A stretch of DNA of 44,907 nt from Marine Group I thaumarchaeote (GTDB taxonomy: Archaea > Thermoproteota > Nitrososphaeria > Nitrososphaerales > Nitrosopumilaceae): assembly GCA_013390375.1 (NCBI GenBank), contig JACATA010000008.1, positions 1 through 44,907 of the forward strand, written 5' to 3'. Below, in pieces: positions 32,494 to 39,969 of the stretch. Position 1 is the stretch's first letter, and each line of letters opens with the position of its first letter. Both the position numbers and the translations under genes were made by a program. The notes beneath the pieces are model-generated. The model saw only the letters and a list, made by a program, of their open reading frames with translations, did no database searches and was not told where the DNA came from.

Positions 32494-33321
32494 TTGTCCG
32501 CAGAAAAATTTGATCCATTTGTTTCCGAATGGATATATTTTTCGAAAAATCCAAATTATAATTTGATTGAAAAATGTCTAAAGCTTGCACAAATTATAGA
32601 ATATCCTGAACTGAATATATCAAAATACATTGAAAAAATAAATGAGATGGGTAATTCCCTGAAGATAAAAATAGGGGAAGTTAAAAACCCAACATATCTC
32701 ATCTCCGTCCTTAATGAGTACTTGTTTGATGAACTTGGTTTTCATGGTGCTGAAGAAGATTACTATGATCCAGTAAACAGTTTTCTTAACGTAGTACTTG
32801 ACAAAAAAACTGGCATTCCAATTACTCTCTCTATATTGTACTCAGAAGTTGCTAAGCATATAGGACTTGATCTTCGGATTGTTGGATTCCCCGGACATGT
32901 AATTGTAAAATACAAAAAAGAGATGATTTTGGATCCATTTTACCGTGGAAGGTTGCTTACAATTGAGGATTTAGAGAAAATTCTTAATAGAAATTTTGGA
33001 GAAGATGTTGAATTTGTTCCAGAATATCTAAACGAAGCTACAACGGAACAACTTTTGACTAGGTTATTAAGAAATCTGAAAAATGCGTACACACAATCAT
33101 ATGCATATGATAATGCTATGAAATGCACAGATATGATTTTAGGAATGCAGCCAGAATCTCCTGAGGAAATTAGAGATAAGGGTATTTTAGAAGAGCGGCT
33201 TTTGCGTTATGATAAAGCACTACCTCTACTCAATAAATATCTGGAATTAGAGCCAGAGGCGGATGATGCAGATTTCATTCTAGAATTAATTAAAAGTGTC
33301 AGAGAAAAGTCTAATCTATAA
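32494..33321 (+). CDS. SirB1-family transglutaminase-like protein with TPR-like tail
   Basis: The 275-residue protein carries the SirB1 N-terminal/transglutaminase-like domain: NSFLNVVLDKKTGIPITLSILYSEVA (about residues 90-115) and RIVGFPGHVIVKY with the conserved His, then LDPFYRG. A helical repeat tail follows (YDKALPLLNKYLELEPE). The Cys usual in true transglutaminases is absent at the expected place, as in other SirB1 proteins. It starts with TTG soon after the upstream unknown gene and ends overlapping a convergent small gene by 11 bases. Confidence 0.82.
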   Translation: MSAEKFDPFVSEWIYFSKNPNYNLIEKCLKLAQIIEYPELNISKYIEKINEMGNSLKIKIGEVKNPTYLISVLNEYLFDELGFHGAEEDYYDPVNSFLNVVLDKKTGIPITLSILYSEVAKHIGLDLRIVGFPGHVIVKYKKEMILDPFYRGRLLTIEDLEKILNRNFGEDVEFVPEYLNEATTEQLLTRLLRNLKNAYTQSYAYDNAMKCTDMILGMQPESPEEIRDKGILEERLLRYDKALPLLNKYLELEPEADDADFILELIKSVREKSNL

Positions 33322-33481
33322 TGGAAGATATTTCAGTGCCTTTCCTTGCCATTTTGACTTCATGGCGCGCCAGTTCGTTTCGTAATGCATGTTTTAGAAA
33401 ATCAATTTCACTTCTCAACGCAGCTACTTCATCTTCCAGTTTAGCAATTCTATCGTAAACGGTTTCAGATTCTGATGCCAT
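33311..33481 (-). CDS. Small coiled-coil protein
   Basis: This 56-residue protein begins MASESETVYDRIAKLEDEV. It shows a heptad-like pattern over most of its length (EDEVAALRSEIDFLKHALRNELARHEVKM), so a short coiled coil is likely. Its 3' end overlaps the convergent SirB1-type gene by 11 bases. No known family is recognised, but codon use and the clean start make it a believable gene. Confidence 0.6.
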   Translation of the reverse strand: MASESETVYDRIAKLEDEVAALRSEIDFLKHALRNELARHEVKMARKGTEISSIID

Positions 33482-33538
33482 GCTATTTTTAAAAAATGAA
33501 AAGACATTAAAAGTTATGGGTTGGATTAGTAGTAATAT

Positions 33539-33700
33539 CTAAAGCTCAAACTCTTTGTTGCATTTTTGACACTTTGCTCGCTCTTGACCAACCTGACCGA
33601 GAATAAAGATTCTACCTATAGTTTTACATTCTGGACACATGCCAGTGGTTACATTTTTTGGACCAGTCTTGATAATTTTTTGTGTTTTTCTTCGTCCCAA
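33539..33700 (-). CDS. Small zinc-ribbon protein
   Basis: This 53-residue protein has Cys-x2-Cys (MCPECKT, about residue 22) and Cys-x2-Cys (KCQKCNKEF, about residue 44), a complete four-Cys zinc ribbon with a basic N-terminus (MGRRKTQKIIKTGPK). It is reminiscent of ribosomal or transcription zinc ribbons. The start is TTG at 33700; no ATG is available before the first Cys pair except one directly at it. It lies between a coiled-coil gene and tRNA-Ser. Confidence 0.65.
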   Translation of the reverse strand: MGRRKTQKIIKTGPKNVTTGMCPECKTIGRIFILGQVGQERAKCQKCNKEFEL

Positions 33701-33745
33701 TAATGAAAATGTGTATCATCGTACTTTTAAATTTAATTAAAAAAG

Positions 33746-33829
33746 CGCGGGGAGAGGGATTTGAACCCCCGTGTTCTTGCGAACATGGAATTAGCAATCC
33801 CACGCCCTACCAGGCTAGGCGATCCCCGC
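33746..33829 (-). tRNA. tRNA-Ser(GCT)
   Basis: On the minus strand GCGGGGA pairs with TCCCCGC and the discriminator base is G. The anticodon arm is TGGGA-TTGCTAA-TTCCA with anticodon GCT. The long variable arm (TGTTC-GCAA-GAACA) is the class II mark of tRNA-Ser. There is no intron and CCA is not encoded. An AT-rich TAATTAAC about 25 bases upstream (33852-33859) can serve as its promoter. Confidence 0.95.
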
Positions 33830-33946
33830 ATGTTTGTTGCTTAATGAATTCAGTTAATTAGTATAACGTGAGCATGTCAATAATTACAGAAATGTGCAGC
33901 TATTTTCACAATAAAAATTCGGTTGTAAAATTTTAGTAAACCAAAT

Positions 33947-34690
33947 TCAATCTGTTAACTGGGTATAATTTTTTACAATATCCCGCAACGGTGTTCTTTT
34001 GCCGCCAACAATTTTTAGGTCAACACGGAAAGTTCCATTTTGAACATTTACTATATTATACGAGTTTTCAAAGAAGCCGCGAACTCTTTCTGATGAAGCA
34101 GTGCCAGCATTTGCAATAGATAGTGTATTAAAATCCCAAATCCATGGTCTGTGTTTATGGCCACATAGAACCAAGCTTACGTTAGAGTCTAGGATAGTTC
34201 GTAGTATATCTCCCGCATCAATCACAGTCAATCTGTCAGAACCAGTATCAGGAATACTGATCAAATGGTGATGCATTGCAACTATCTTTAGTTTGTCATC
34301 ATATTTTTTCAGAGTTCGTTCAAGCCACAGATTTTGATGGTGGCCAACCTCCCCCTCATCACGATCTGGCCTAGCTGAGCCAAGCGTTACAAGTATGGTA
34401 TCGTCTCCCAATTTATTTTCAGACCTAAAGGGAAAATATTTCTTGAACAACAAGTAACCTGTGTTTCTATAATCATGGTTTCCACTAATTACAATTTTTT
34501 TCTCAACATCAATTTGTGAAATCAGTTTTTTACATTTTTCATATTGTTCTATTAATCCTTCATTAGTAAGATCTCCAGTGATTACAACAACGTCAGGTTT
34601 TAATGAGTTAATTTCATCAATTACTTTTTGAAATGTTTCTTCACGGAATTGTGAGCCTACATGAATATCTGATAATTGAACAATTTCCAC
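33947..34690 (-). CDS. Metallophosphoesterase (calcineurin-like)
   Basis: The 247-residue protein carries the full metal-site set: LSDIHVG (residues 6-12), VITGDLTNEG (about residue 37), ISGNHDYR (about residue 70), AMHHHL (about residue 140) and LCGHKHRPW (about residue 180). It resembles Icc/CpdA-type phosphodiesterases, but the substrate is unknown. The 117 bases between it and tRNA-Ser hold only the tRNA promoter. Confidence 0.9.
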   Translation of the reverse strand: MEIVQLSDIHVGSQFREETFQKVIDEINSLKPDVVVITGDLTNEGLIEQYEKCKKLISQIDVEKKIVISGNHDYRNTGYLLFKKYFPFRSENKLGDDTILVTLGSARPDRDEGEVGHHQNLWLERTLKKYDDKLKIVAMHHHLISIPDTGSDRLTVIDAGDILRTILDSNVSLVLCGHKHRPWIWDFNTLSIANAGTASSERVRGFFENSYNIVNVQNGTFRVDLKIVGGKRTPLRDIVKNYTQLTD

Positions 34691-34796
34691 ATTATAAAAA
34701 ATAAATCCAGATGTTTTAAACAGTTAATGTAATACAATTTCAACAAATCAGGAAATTTCAAGGTAGGAATAAATAATTAAAAATTAGAACTATCAT

Positions 34797-35825
34797 ATGA
34801 CAAAAAAAGCAGCAGTCATCAAGGGTGATGGAACGGGACCTGAGCTTGTTAATGCAATGCTTCATGTCTTAAAGGAATGCAATACTCAAATTGAACTAGT
34901 TTTATGTGAAGCAGGTTCTGAACAGTGGGAAAAACATGGTGGTCAGACATACATTCCTGAGGAAACTCAAAAAATTATGGAGGAAAGTGATGCCTGTTAT
35001 AAAGGACCGACAACTACTATTCCTTCTCCAGATGCACCAAGAAGTGTTGCAGTTTCGACCAGACAAAAATTTGAGCTATATGCAAATATAAGACCGATTA
35101 AGACATACGACAGATTATCACCAGATAAAAAATTAGATTTTATATGCTTTAGAGAAGCAACTGAGGGACTCTATGCAGGAATTGAATTGAGTATATCTGA
35201 TGACGCTGCAATTGCAATTAGAAAAACTACAAGAAAAGGTTGCAAAAGAATTGTTGATGCTGCTTTTGATTGGGCTAAAAAAAACAATTTATCCAAAGTT
35301 ACAGCAATTACGAAAAGAAACATCCTAAAGAGAACTGATGGGATTTTCTGGGGAGAAGTAGAACGCGCTGCAAGAGAGAATCCTGAAATCGAGATTGAAG
35401 AGTATTACATTGATAATATGGCACAGCAACTGGTTAAAAATCCAGAGAGATTCAACAATTCTGTTTTAATTAGCACAAACTTGTTTATGGATATTATTTC
35501 GGAGTGTGCATCAGGCAATATTGGTTCCATTGGAAATGTGTACTCTGCAAACATGGGAGACAATTATGCAATGTTTGAGCCAGCACATGGTAGTGCTCCA
35601 AAATACAAAGGAATGGACAAGGTAAACCCAACTGCATCAGTCTTATCAGGGGCGTGGATGGCTGAATATCTAGGTGAGCCTGAGATAAGGGATGCAGTGT
35701 TTGCAGCAACAGATGATGTAATCAATGAGGGAAAATATGTCACATATGATATTGGTGGTAATGCTACTACAACTCAGATGTCTGATGCAATAGCTACCAT
35801 TGCAAAAGAAAAACTACGAAAATAA
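34797..35825 (+). CDS. Isocitrate/homoisocitrate/3-isopropylmalate dehydrogenase family
   Basis: The 342-residue beta-decarboxylating dehydrogenase has KGDGTGPEL near the N-terminus, the substrate-loop Arg residues in RSVAVSTRQKFELYANIRP (about residues 82-100), TEGLYAGIE, KRNILKRTDGIF, and the cofactor region FEPAHGSAPKYKG. The loop resembles NAD-type isocitrate and homoisocitrate dehydrogenases more than LeuB. Since this organism uses homocitrate for lysine, it could serve the TCA cycle, the lysine route, or both. It converges with the methyltransferase gene, overlapping by 12 bases. Confidence 0.85.
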   Translation: MTKKAAVIKGDGTGPELVNAMLHVLKECNTQIELVLCEAGSEQWEKHGGQTYIPEETQKIMEESDACYKGPTTTIPSPDAPRSVAVSTRQKFELYANIRPIKTYDRLSPDKKLDFICFREATEGLYAGIELSISDDAAIAIRKTTRKGCKRIVDAAFDWAKKNNLSKVTAITKRNILKRTDGIFWGEVERAARENPEIEIEEYYIDNMAQQLVKNPERFNNSVLISTNLFMDIISECASGNIGSIGNVYSANMGDNYAMFEPAHGSAPKYKGMDKVNPTASVLSGAWMAEYLGEPEIRDAVFAATDDVINEGKYVTYDIGGNATTTQMSDAIATIAKEKLRK

Positions 35826-36356
35826 TTTAACAGCCTCAACAAGTATCAATTCCTCAAAGAACAATTTCTTTTTTGCAAGAATGCTTACATTGAAGCCATC
35901 AAGTTCAGTATAAGAAATTAATTTTTTAAAATTAGAAAGTGATGAGGTAACATAGATAAATTTACCACCAGATTTGATTCGTGATTTAGCTGAACCGATG
36001 ATTCTCATTGGTACTTCTAATCCATCCTTTCCACCGTCTGTTCTAATATCCAATATTTCATCCGTATTTAGATATGGCATGTTACAAATAATGAGATCAA
36101 ACAGATTGTGTAAAGCATCTGCGCCATTGCAACAAACATTATTGGTCGTAAAATATTCTTGTTTTTTTAAAACATTAAAACTCAGATCTGTTCCTACAAC
36201 TAAGGAAAATGATTTCTCTAAAAGAGCAGCCAGATAACCAGATCCTGTACCAACATCTAATGCGGATTCACCTTTTTCATTTTTAATATAATCAGCTAAA
36301 AAGAATGTGTCCTCAGAGGGAGGATAGGGCTCAGCTTCTGACAATTTTTTGTGCAA
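35814..36356 (-). CDS. PrmC/HemK-like N5-glutamine methyltransferase with NMPY motif
   Basis: This 180-residue protein is the short archaeal/eukaryal Mtq2-type of release-factor methyltransferase: YPPSEDTFFLADYI (residues 11-24), SAM motif ALDVGTGSGYLAALL, and the catalytic-site motif ICNMPYLNTDE. The usual sequence at that site is NPPY, so the first Pro is Met here. The likely target is the GGQ glutamine of aRF1. It starts with TTG (36356 or 36344), overlapping the ksgA end, and is last in the L21e-rpoF-DUF655-ksgA cluster. Confidence 0.8.
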   Translation of the reverse strand: MHKKLSEAEPYPPSEDTFFLADYIKNEKGESALDVGTGSGYLAALLEKSFSLVVGTDLSFNVLKKQEYFTTNNVCCNGADALHNLFDLIICNMPYLNTDEILDIRTDGGKDGLEVPMRIIGSAKSRIKSGGKFIYVTSSLSNFKKLISYTELDGFNVSILAKKKLFFEELILVEAVKLFS

Positions 36357-37032
36357 TTTTTATAATTTCATCTCCAGACAACTCATCTAGTCGTTTTTTA
36401 GAAGTAGAATTTAGACCGAATTGTTTTAAAATATTTTGCAAAGTTTTACGTCTATATGAAAAAACCCTGTTAACTGTGGAAATCAATACCTTCGATATTA
36501 TCTTCTTTTGCTCCAAAAGAATTACGACAGAATCTACTTTTGGTATTGGAAAAAAATTTGATTTTTTAACATTCATCAAAAACTTTATCCTAAAACCATA
36601 ATTTGCTAAAACTGATATCGCCTTATGTTTTTCGTTTGAGCTCAATTTCTCAGAAAACTCCTTTTGTACCATTATAACTGCTCGTGAAAATTTTTTTTGT
36701 AATAACCATTCTACCGCAAACCTACTTTTTGAATAAGGAAGATTTGAAACGAAAATAGAAAAATTGTGGTCGGAATTAAAACCATCTCCATATTCTAAAA
36801 CTAGGTTTGAATAATCATGAAAATTAGATTTCGCTGAAAGATGCAAATTTTGATCATTTTCTATTGAAAAAACTTGTTTTGCATTTTTGCATAGATATGG
36901 AATTAAAATTCCATAGCCAGTTCCTATTTCAAGGACGACATCATTTCTTGTAATATTGGCGTTGGAAACAATAGATTTTGCAATTGTTTTTGATTTCAGA
37001 AAGTGCTGTCCCAGATTTTTACGTTTGTTCAT
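36331..37032 (-). CDS. ksgA: 16S rRNA dimethyladenosine transferase
   Basis: The 233-residue KsgA/Dim1 enzyme dimethylates two adjacent adenines near the 3' end of 16S rRNA. It has NLGQHFLKS (residues 5-13), SAM motif VVLEIGTGYGILIPYL, acidic SIENDQNL, catalytic NLPYSKSRFAVEWLL, and a short C-terminal helical domain. It is about 30-40 residues shorter than typical members, mostly at the C-terminus. Its ATG overlaps the DUF655 TGA (ATGA). Confidence 0.92.
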   Translation of the reverse strand: MNKRKNLGQHFLKSKTIAKSIVSNANITRNDVVLEIGTGYGILIPYLCKNAKQVFSIENDQNLHLSAKSNFHDYSNLVLEYGDGFNSDHNFSIFVSNLPYSKSRFAVEWLLQKKFSRAVIMVQKEFSEKLSSNEKHKAISVLANYGFRIKFLMNVKKSNFFPIPKVDSVVILLEQKKIISKVLISTVNRVFSYRRKTLQNILKQFGLNSTSKKRLDELSGDEIIKIAQKIVRS

Positions 37033-37595
37033 CGTTTAACAAAGAGATTCATTCTTGTTTCCCCTGAAATCTCTTCAATTATTCTTTGTGACAAGTGTTT
37101 TATTGGTTCTTTCAAGCCCGTCCGTTTTTCTATATCATGAAAACTTTCAAATGGTTCTTTTTCTCTTTCTTTTATTATAACAGTCATGTATGTTTTGCCA
37201 ATACCAGGGATCAGCTCAAGTGCGTGAATTCTTGGCGTAAGAGGTTGTGCGTTATTTATGTAATCTACAAATTTTTTTTCATTTTTTGTTACAATTGATT
37301 CAATAACTGTAGGAATTTCATTTTTTGCAGAATCGGAAATTTTTACGTAATCCATTTTGCCTAACACTGACTGAACCTTAGTTCTTCCTTCTTTCCCAAT
37401 GTATATTCTCTCATCAACATCAAATGTTGAATTTTCTATTCCCAATATTTCTAGTAGTGTGAGTCTTTCTTCTCCTATTGCAATTACAATTATTCCTGTC
37501 CTTCCACGAACTGTTGTTGATTTAGAACGTGATTTAGAATCCAAAACGTATGCGTATTCCTCATACTTTCTTATCTGGGTAGGTCCCATCTCCAA
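37029..37595 (-). CDS. DUF655 protein (OB-like plus helix-hairpin-helix)
   Basis: The 188-residue archaeal protein is of the DUF655 family. The N-terminal half is beta-rich (YAYVLDSKSRSKSTTVRGRTG, VDERIYIGKEGRTKV). The C-terminal half has helix-hairpin-helix elements (LELIPGIGKTYMTVIIKERE) that suggest nucleic-acid binding. It always tends to sit between rpoF and ksgA in archaea, as here, so a role in rRNA or ribosome maturation is guessed. It is biochemically uncharacterised as far as I know. Confidence 0.88.
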   Translation of the reverse strand: MEMGPTQIRKYEEYAYVLDSKSRSKSTTVRGRTGIIVIAIGEERLTLLEILGIENSTFDVDERIYIGKEGRTKVQSVLGKMDYVKISDSAKNEIPTVIESIVTKNEKKFVDYINNAQPLTPRIHALELIPGIGKTYMTVIIKEREKEPFESFHDIEKRTGLKEPIKHLSQRIIEEISGETRMNLFVKR

Positions 37596-37612
37596 AATTA
37601 AACACCTAAAAT

Positions 37613-37939
37613 TTATGAATTCTCGTCAATTATTTTGAGGATCTTTTCCAGTGTTTCTGAGAGAATTAGTTTTTTCCATCCAAAAGTGAATGAACGTAAC
37701 TCAGGTAATGACTTTGGCTGAATATTTACAATTTCAACCGCTTCCTCTTCAGTTAAACCACATTGGTTAATTAGATCCTGTTTCATTTTCTTTGCAGCTT
37801 TGGGTTCAATCTTGGCAAATTTTGATACGTAATCATATGTCCAACGCTGAATCTGATCCATTGATTCAAGGTCACGCTTTGATAATATCTCCTTAACTTC
37901 TGGTAATGAGAGCATTCGTTTCTTTACTACTTCTTCCAT
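37613..37939 (-). CDS. rpoF: RNA polymerase subunit Rpo4 (F)
   Basis: This 108-residue Rpb4 homologue forms the RNA polymerase stalk with Rpo7. It is helical with the HRDC-like C-terminal pattern (KMKQDLINQCGLTEEEAVEIVNIQPKS, DLINQCGL then ELRSF). Its ATG shares a base with the L21e TAA (TAATG). The L21e-rpoF-DUF655 order is a conserved archaeal arrangement and supports the call. Confidence 0.92.
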   Translation of the reverse strand: MEEVVKKRMLSLPEVKEILSKRDLESMDQIQRWTYDYVSKFAKIEPKAAKKMKQDLINQCGLTEEEAVEIVNIQPKSLPELRSFTFGWKKLILSETLEKILKIIDENS

Positions 37940-38241
37940 TAATTAACACCAAAGGGTTTGATATGATCAAATCTTGTGATTAAGGTTTTCATCTTATTAC
38001 CAAGTTTAACACCAAGAATCACGCTACGCCTACCTACCTTATTTATGGTACCTACTTTACCATGATATCGTCTATGTGGTAATCCCTTATGTTGTCTAGG
38101 ATCAATAATCACTACCGCTTTATCTCCCTCGTGATACTCACGAAGCAGGAATGAAACACCTCTAGGAGCCTTCTTTGTCATGACAGATCTGGACTTGTGT
38201 TTAAATCCATGAGAGCGACCTGATGTTTTCTTGGTAGTCAT
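37939..38241 (-). CDS. rpl21e: Ribosomal protein L21e
   Basis: The 100-residue basic protein has SHGFKHKSRS (residues 9-18), GDKAVVIIDPRQHKGLPHRRYHG and GTINKVGRRSVILGV, the L21e signature. I chose the ATG at 38241 (MTTKKTSGRSHG), the family start. The frame remains open for 59 codons upstream, but that sequence is unlike L21e. It is first in the rpoF-ksgA cluster and divergent from the gene at 38291. Confidence 0.95.
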   Translation of the reverse strand: MTTKKTSGRSHGFKHKSRSVMTKKAPRGVSFLLREYHEGDKAVVIIDPRQHKGLPHRRYHGKVGTINKVGRRSVILGVKLGNKMKTLITRFDHIKPFGVN

Positions 38242-38290
38242 ATCTGAGTATAACTTCAAAACCCTTATTTTAATACTAGCACACACATGT

Positions 38291-38776
38291 TTGGTTTTTC
38301 CACTTGCAGGTGTAACTAAAATTGCTCTAGAGCTTACCCAGTTGTCTATGAAAAACAACATTCCTAATGATATGAATGAGGAGATAGATTTCTTATACTC
38401 ACAACTTCGTTCATACAACGATCATTTTGAAACTGACTTGCTACCAAAATTGAAAAAATCAAAGCCTATTTTTCGAATCCAAAATCTAAAACCTCTAAAG
38501 TACTCAACAAGCAAAAAAGGAAAAGAAGTTCTAAATGACGCAGTTGAGTTGTTTTATAGGATAAAACATGTTTATCTTTTAACTTCTATTTTAGAGGAAA
38601 AGAAGAAACTGCCAAAAAAACACGTTAAAGACATCAAAGGACTCAAGCTGGCCTCGATTAATCTTATGGAGAGTATGCTTGAGAATATGATAAAGGCTGT
38701 GGGAAAAAATCAGGGAAAACTCTTAAAGTCCCAGATTTTCGATAACCTTGAGTTCTTGTCAAAGCTAGACATCTAG
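38291..38776 (+). CDS. Unknown helical protein
   Basis: A protein of about 161 residues, mainly helical and lysine-rich, without Cys motifs or clear membrane helices (EEIDFLYSQLRSYNDHFETDLLPKLKKSK; YRIKHVYLLTSILEE; NLMESMLENMIKAVGKN). The start is uncertain: TTG at 38291 gives MVFPLAGVTKIALEL and lies about 22 bases after a TATA-like TTATTTTAATAC. An ATG at 38348 (MKNNIPNDM) would be shorter by 19 residues. It could be a thaumarchaeal-specific protein. I do not recognise it. Confidence 0.7.
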   Translation: MVFPLAGVTKIALELTQLSMKNNIPNDMNEEIDFLYSQLRSYNDHFETDLLPKLKKSKPIFRIQNLKPLKYSTSKKGKEVLNDAVELFYRIKHVYLLTSILEEKKKLPKKHVKDIKGLKLASINLMESMLENMIKAVGKNQGKLLKSQIFDNLEFLSKLDI

Positions 38777-38817
38777 ACAGTGGCAGACTTTAGTATCAGG
38801 AATTCACTATATTTTTT

Positions 38818-39042
38818 GTGTCTTCTAATGAAAAAATCCAGCACGAAAAGAACTTGGCTGGAAAAAAAATTTCCCGTTGTTGTGACTGCCACGAACCAAG
38901 CTGGGAGATTACATATAATCTTGGAGAGGCCGTAGAAAAAGTTTCAGGAATAAGATACGAAACATATTACGTATGTAACGACTGTCTAGAAAATAAAAGA
39001 TATTGGAACAAGTGGATTAAATCTAAAAAGGCTATAGGATGA
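38818..39042 (+). CDS. Small Cys-rich zinc-binding protein
   Basis: This 74-residue protein has CCDCHEPSW (about residue 21) and YVCNDCLENK (about residue 51), giving two Cys-x2-Cys pairs that should hold one zinc. The C-terminal tail is basic (KWIKSKKAIG). It starts with GTG at 38818. It converges with a pair of other small Cys/His proteins. Function unknown. Confidence 0.68.
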   Translation: MSSNEKIQHEKNLAGKKISRCCDCHEPSWEITYNLGEAVEKVSGIRYETYYVCNDCLENKRYWNKWIKSKKAIG

Positions 39043-39049
39043 CCGCACT

Positions 39050-39247
39050 TCAGTTCGTTTCATTATCATATTTTCTCATCTCTGGTTTTAGATTACCTTT
39101 TTTCTTTTCATTCTTTGGGTGACATGTACAAAAACAGTTGTCATGCCTAAAGTTATGATTATTTCTGTATGTACATTCCCTGGTATGTGTCATATCTGAT
39201 TTACCGGAATTGCGTGTTGATTTTGGCGGATAATTATTGTTATTCAT
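39050..39247 (-). CDS. Small Cys/His-rich protein (CFCTCH)
   Basis: This 65-residue, Asn- and Lys-rich protein has several metal-ligand residues in the middle: HTRECTYRNNHNFRHDN followed by CFCTCHPK. Start ATG 39247 overlaps the stop of the gene just upstream on the same strand, so both are translated from one message. The shared C-x-C-x-C-H motif with that neighbour suggests a related metal site. Composition is unusual, so it is a moderate call. Confidence 0.5.
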   Translation of the reverse strand: MNNNNYPPKSTRNSGKSDMTHTRECTYRNNHNFRHDNCFCTCHPKNEKKKGNLKPEMRKYDNETN

Positions 39248-39350
39248 AATCACTTATTGTATTAGAAAAATGACATGGACATTTACAGTTTACCTTTACT
39301 AATCTCTGTTCATAAAGATGAATTTCTTTACAATTTCTACAGGACTTCAT
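39240..39350 (-). CDS. 36-residue Cys-rich mini protein (CxxC and CKCPCH)
   Basis: The short frame begins MKSCRNCKEIHLYEQ and contains Cys-x2-Cys, then CKCPCHF, ending SDYE. Five Cys and two His in 36 residues point to a metal site. Its last codons overlap the ATG of the next mini gene by 8 bases. Upstream lies the Rieske gene's stop only 12 bases away on the same strand, so it may be read through from there. Confidence 0.45.
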   Translation of the reverse strand: MKSCRNCKEIHLYEQRLVKVNCKCPCHFSNTISDYE

Positions 39351-39362
39351 TAGGCTTCTGAT

Positions 39363-39671
39363 TTATGCTTCTACAAAGACGTTATCTGATTCAACTGTAA
39401 CTTTGTATGAGGACAAATCCTTGAGCTGTGTACCAAACGCAATTAGTTTTCCTGTTTTACAGTCCCAAGTTGAACCATGCCATGGACATGTGAGAGTAGA
39501 TCCATCTAACGATCCTTCAGAAAGGCTTGCACCAGCATGCGTGCATGTATCGTCCATTGCGTAGTAATTTCCATCAACATTAGTTACCAGAATATCTTTA
39601 CCGTCTGTTGACACCATAATCATCTTACCAGATGGAATATCAGAGGCCTTGCCAGCCAATATTTTACTCAT
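39363..39671 (-). CDS. Rieske-type [2Fe-2S] ferredoxin
   Basis: The 102-residue protein carries Cys-x-His (DTCTHAGASL, about residue 43) and Cys-x2-His (TCPWHGSTWD, about residue 62), the four ligands of a Rieske cluster. No membrane anchor is present, so it is a soluble electron carrier of the NirD/BphF-like kind. A TATA-like CTATAAAGA (39691-39700) lies about 25 bases upstream of the ATG. Confidence 0.92.
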   Translation of the reverse strand: MSKILAGKASDIPSGKMIMVSTDGKDILVTNVDGNYYAMDDTCTHAGASLSEGSLDGSTLTCPWHGSTWDCKTGKLIAFGTQLKDLSSYKVTVESDNVFVEA

Positions 39672-39798
39672 GCAATTATCACTTGATCATTCTTTATAGT
39701 TTTTCTGGAACCATTTTTTCATAGTATCCTTGCAGGTCACCTATCGACTAAATTGTTCCTTTCCCACAATATCTTGCTTGATATAGAACTAGTTCTGG

Positions 39799-39921
39799 CT
39801 ATTCTAGACGCTTACCTGAAGCGCTAAATTTCTCTTTGAACCCACAATTGGCACAAGTAAATGCAAAGATCTTGTCAGTAAATCCCTCAAAAGGTCTATT
39901 ACACATCCTACAGTGAAACAT
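39799..39921 (-). CDS. 40-residue zinc-ribbon mini protein
   Basis: The product begins MFHCRMCNRPFEGF and has a second pair CANCGF near residue 28, forming a minimal four-Cys zinc ribbon. The tail is KEKFSASGKRLE. The 127 bases between it and the Rieske gene hold that gene's promoter and no further gene. Its size is like many short archaeal zinc ribbons. Confidence 0.6.
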   Translation of the reverse strand: MFHCRMCNRPFEGFTDKIFAFTCANCGFKEKFSASGKRLE

Positions 39922-39969
39922 TGTTTGTATAATTGACTGAACGTAATAAAAATTAATGATTGCTGGCAA

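Noticed and set aside
33830-33946. Gap between tRNA-Ser and the phosphoesterase examined for a gene
   Set aside because: Only AT-rich promoter-like sequence for the tRNA was found; no frame of useful length.
36305-36601. Plus-strand frames opposite ksgA and prmC-like genes
   Set aside because: Low-complexity antisense frames without motifs, opposite conserved proteins.
38242-38418. N-terminal extension of L21e upstream of 38241
   Set aside because: It does not resemble L21e, and the divergent gene and promoter occupy the same DNA.
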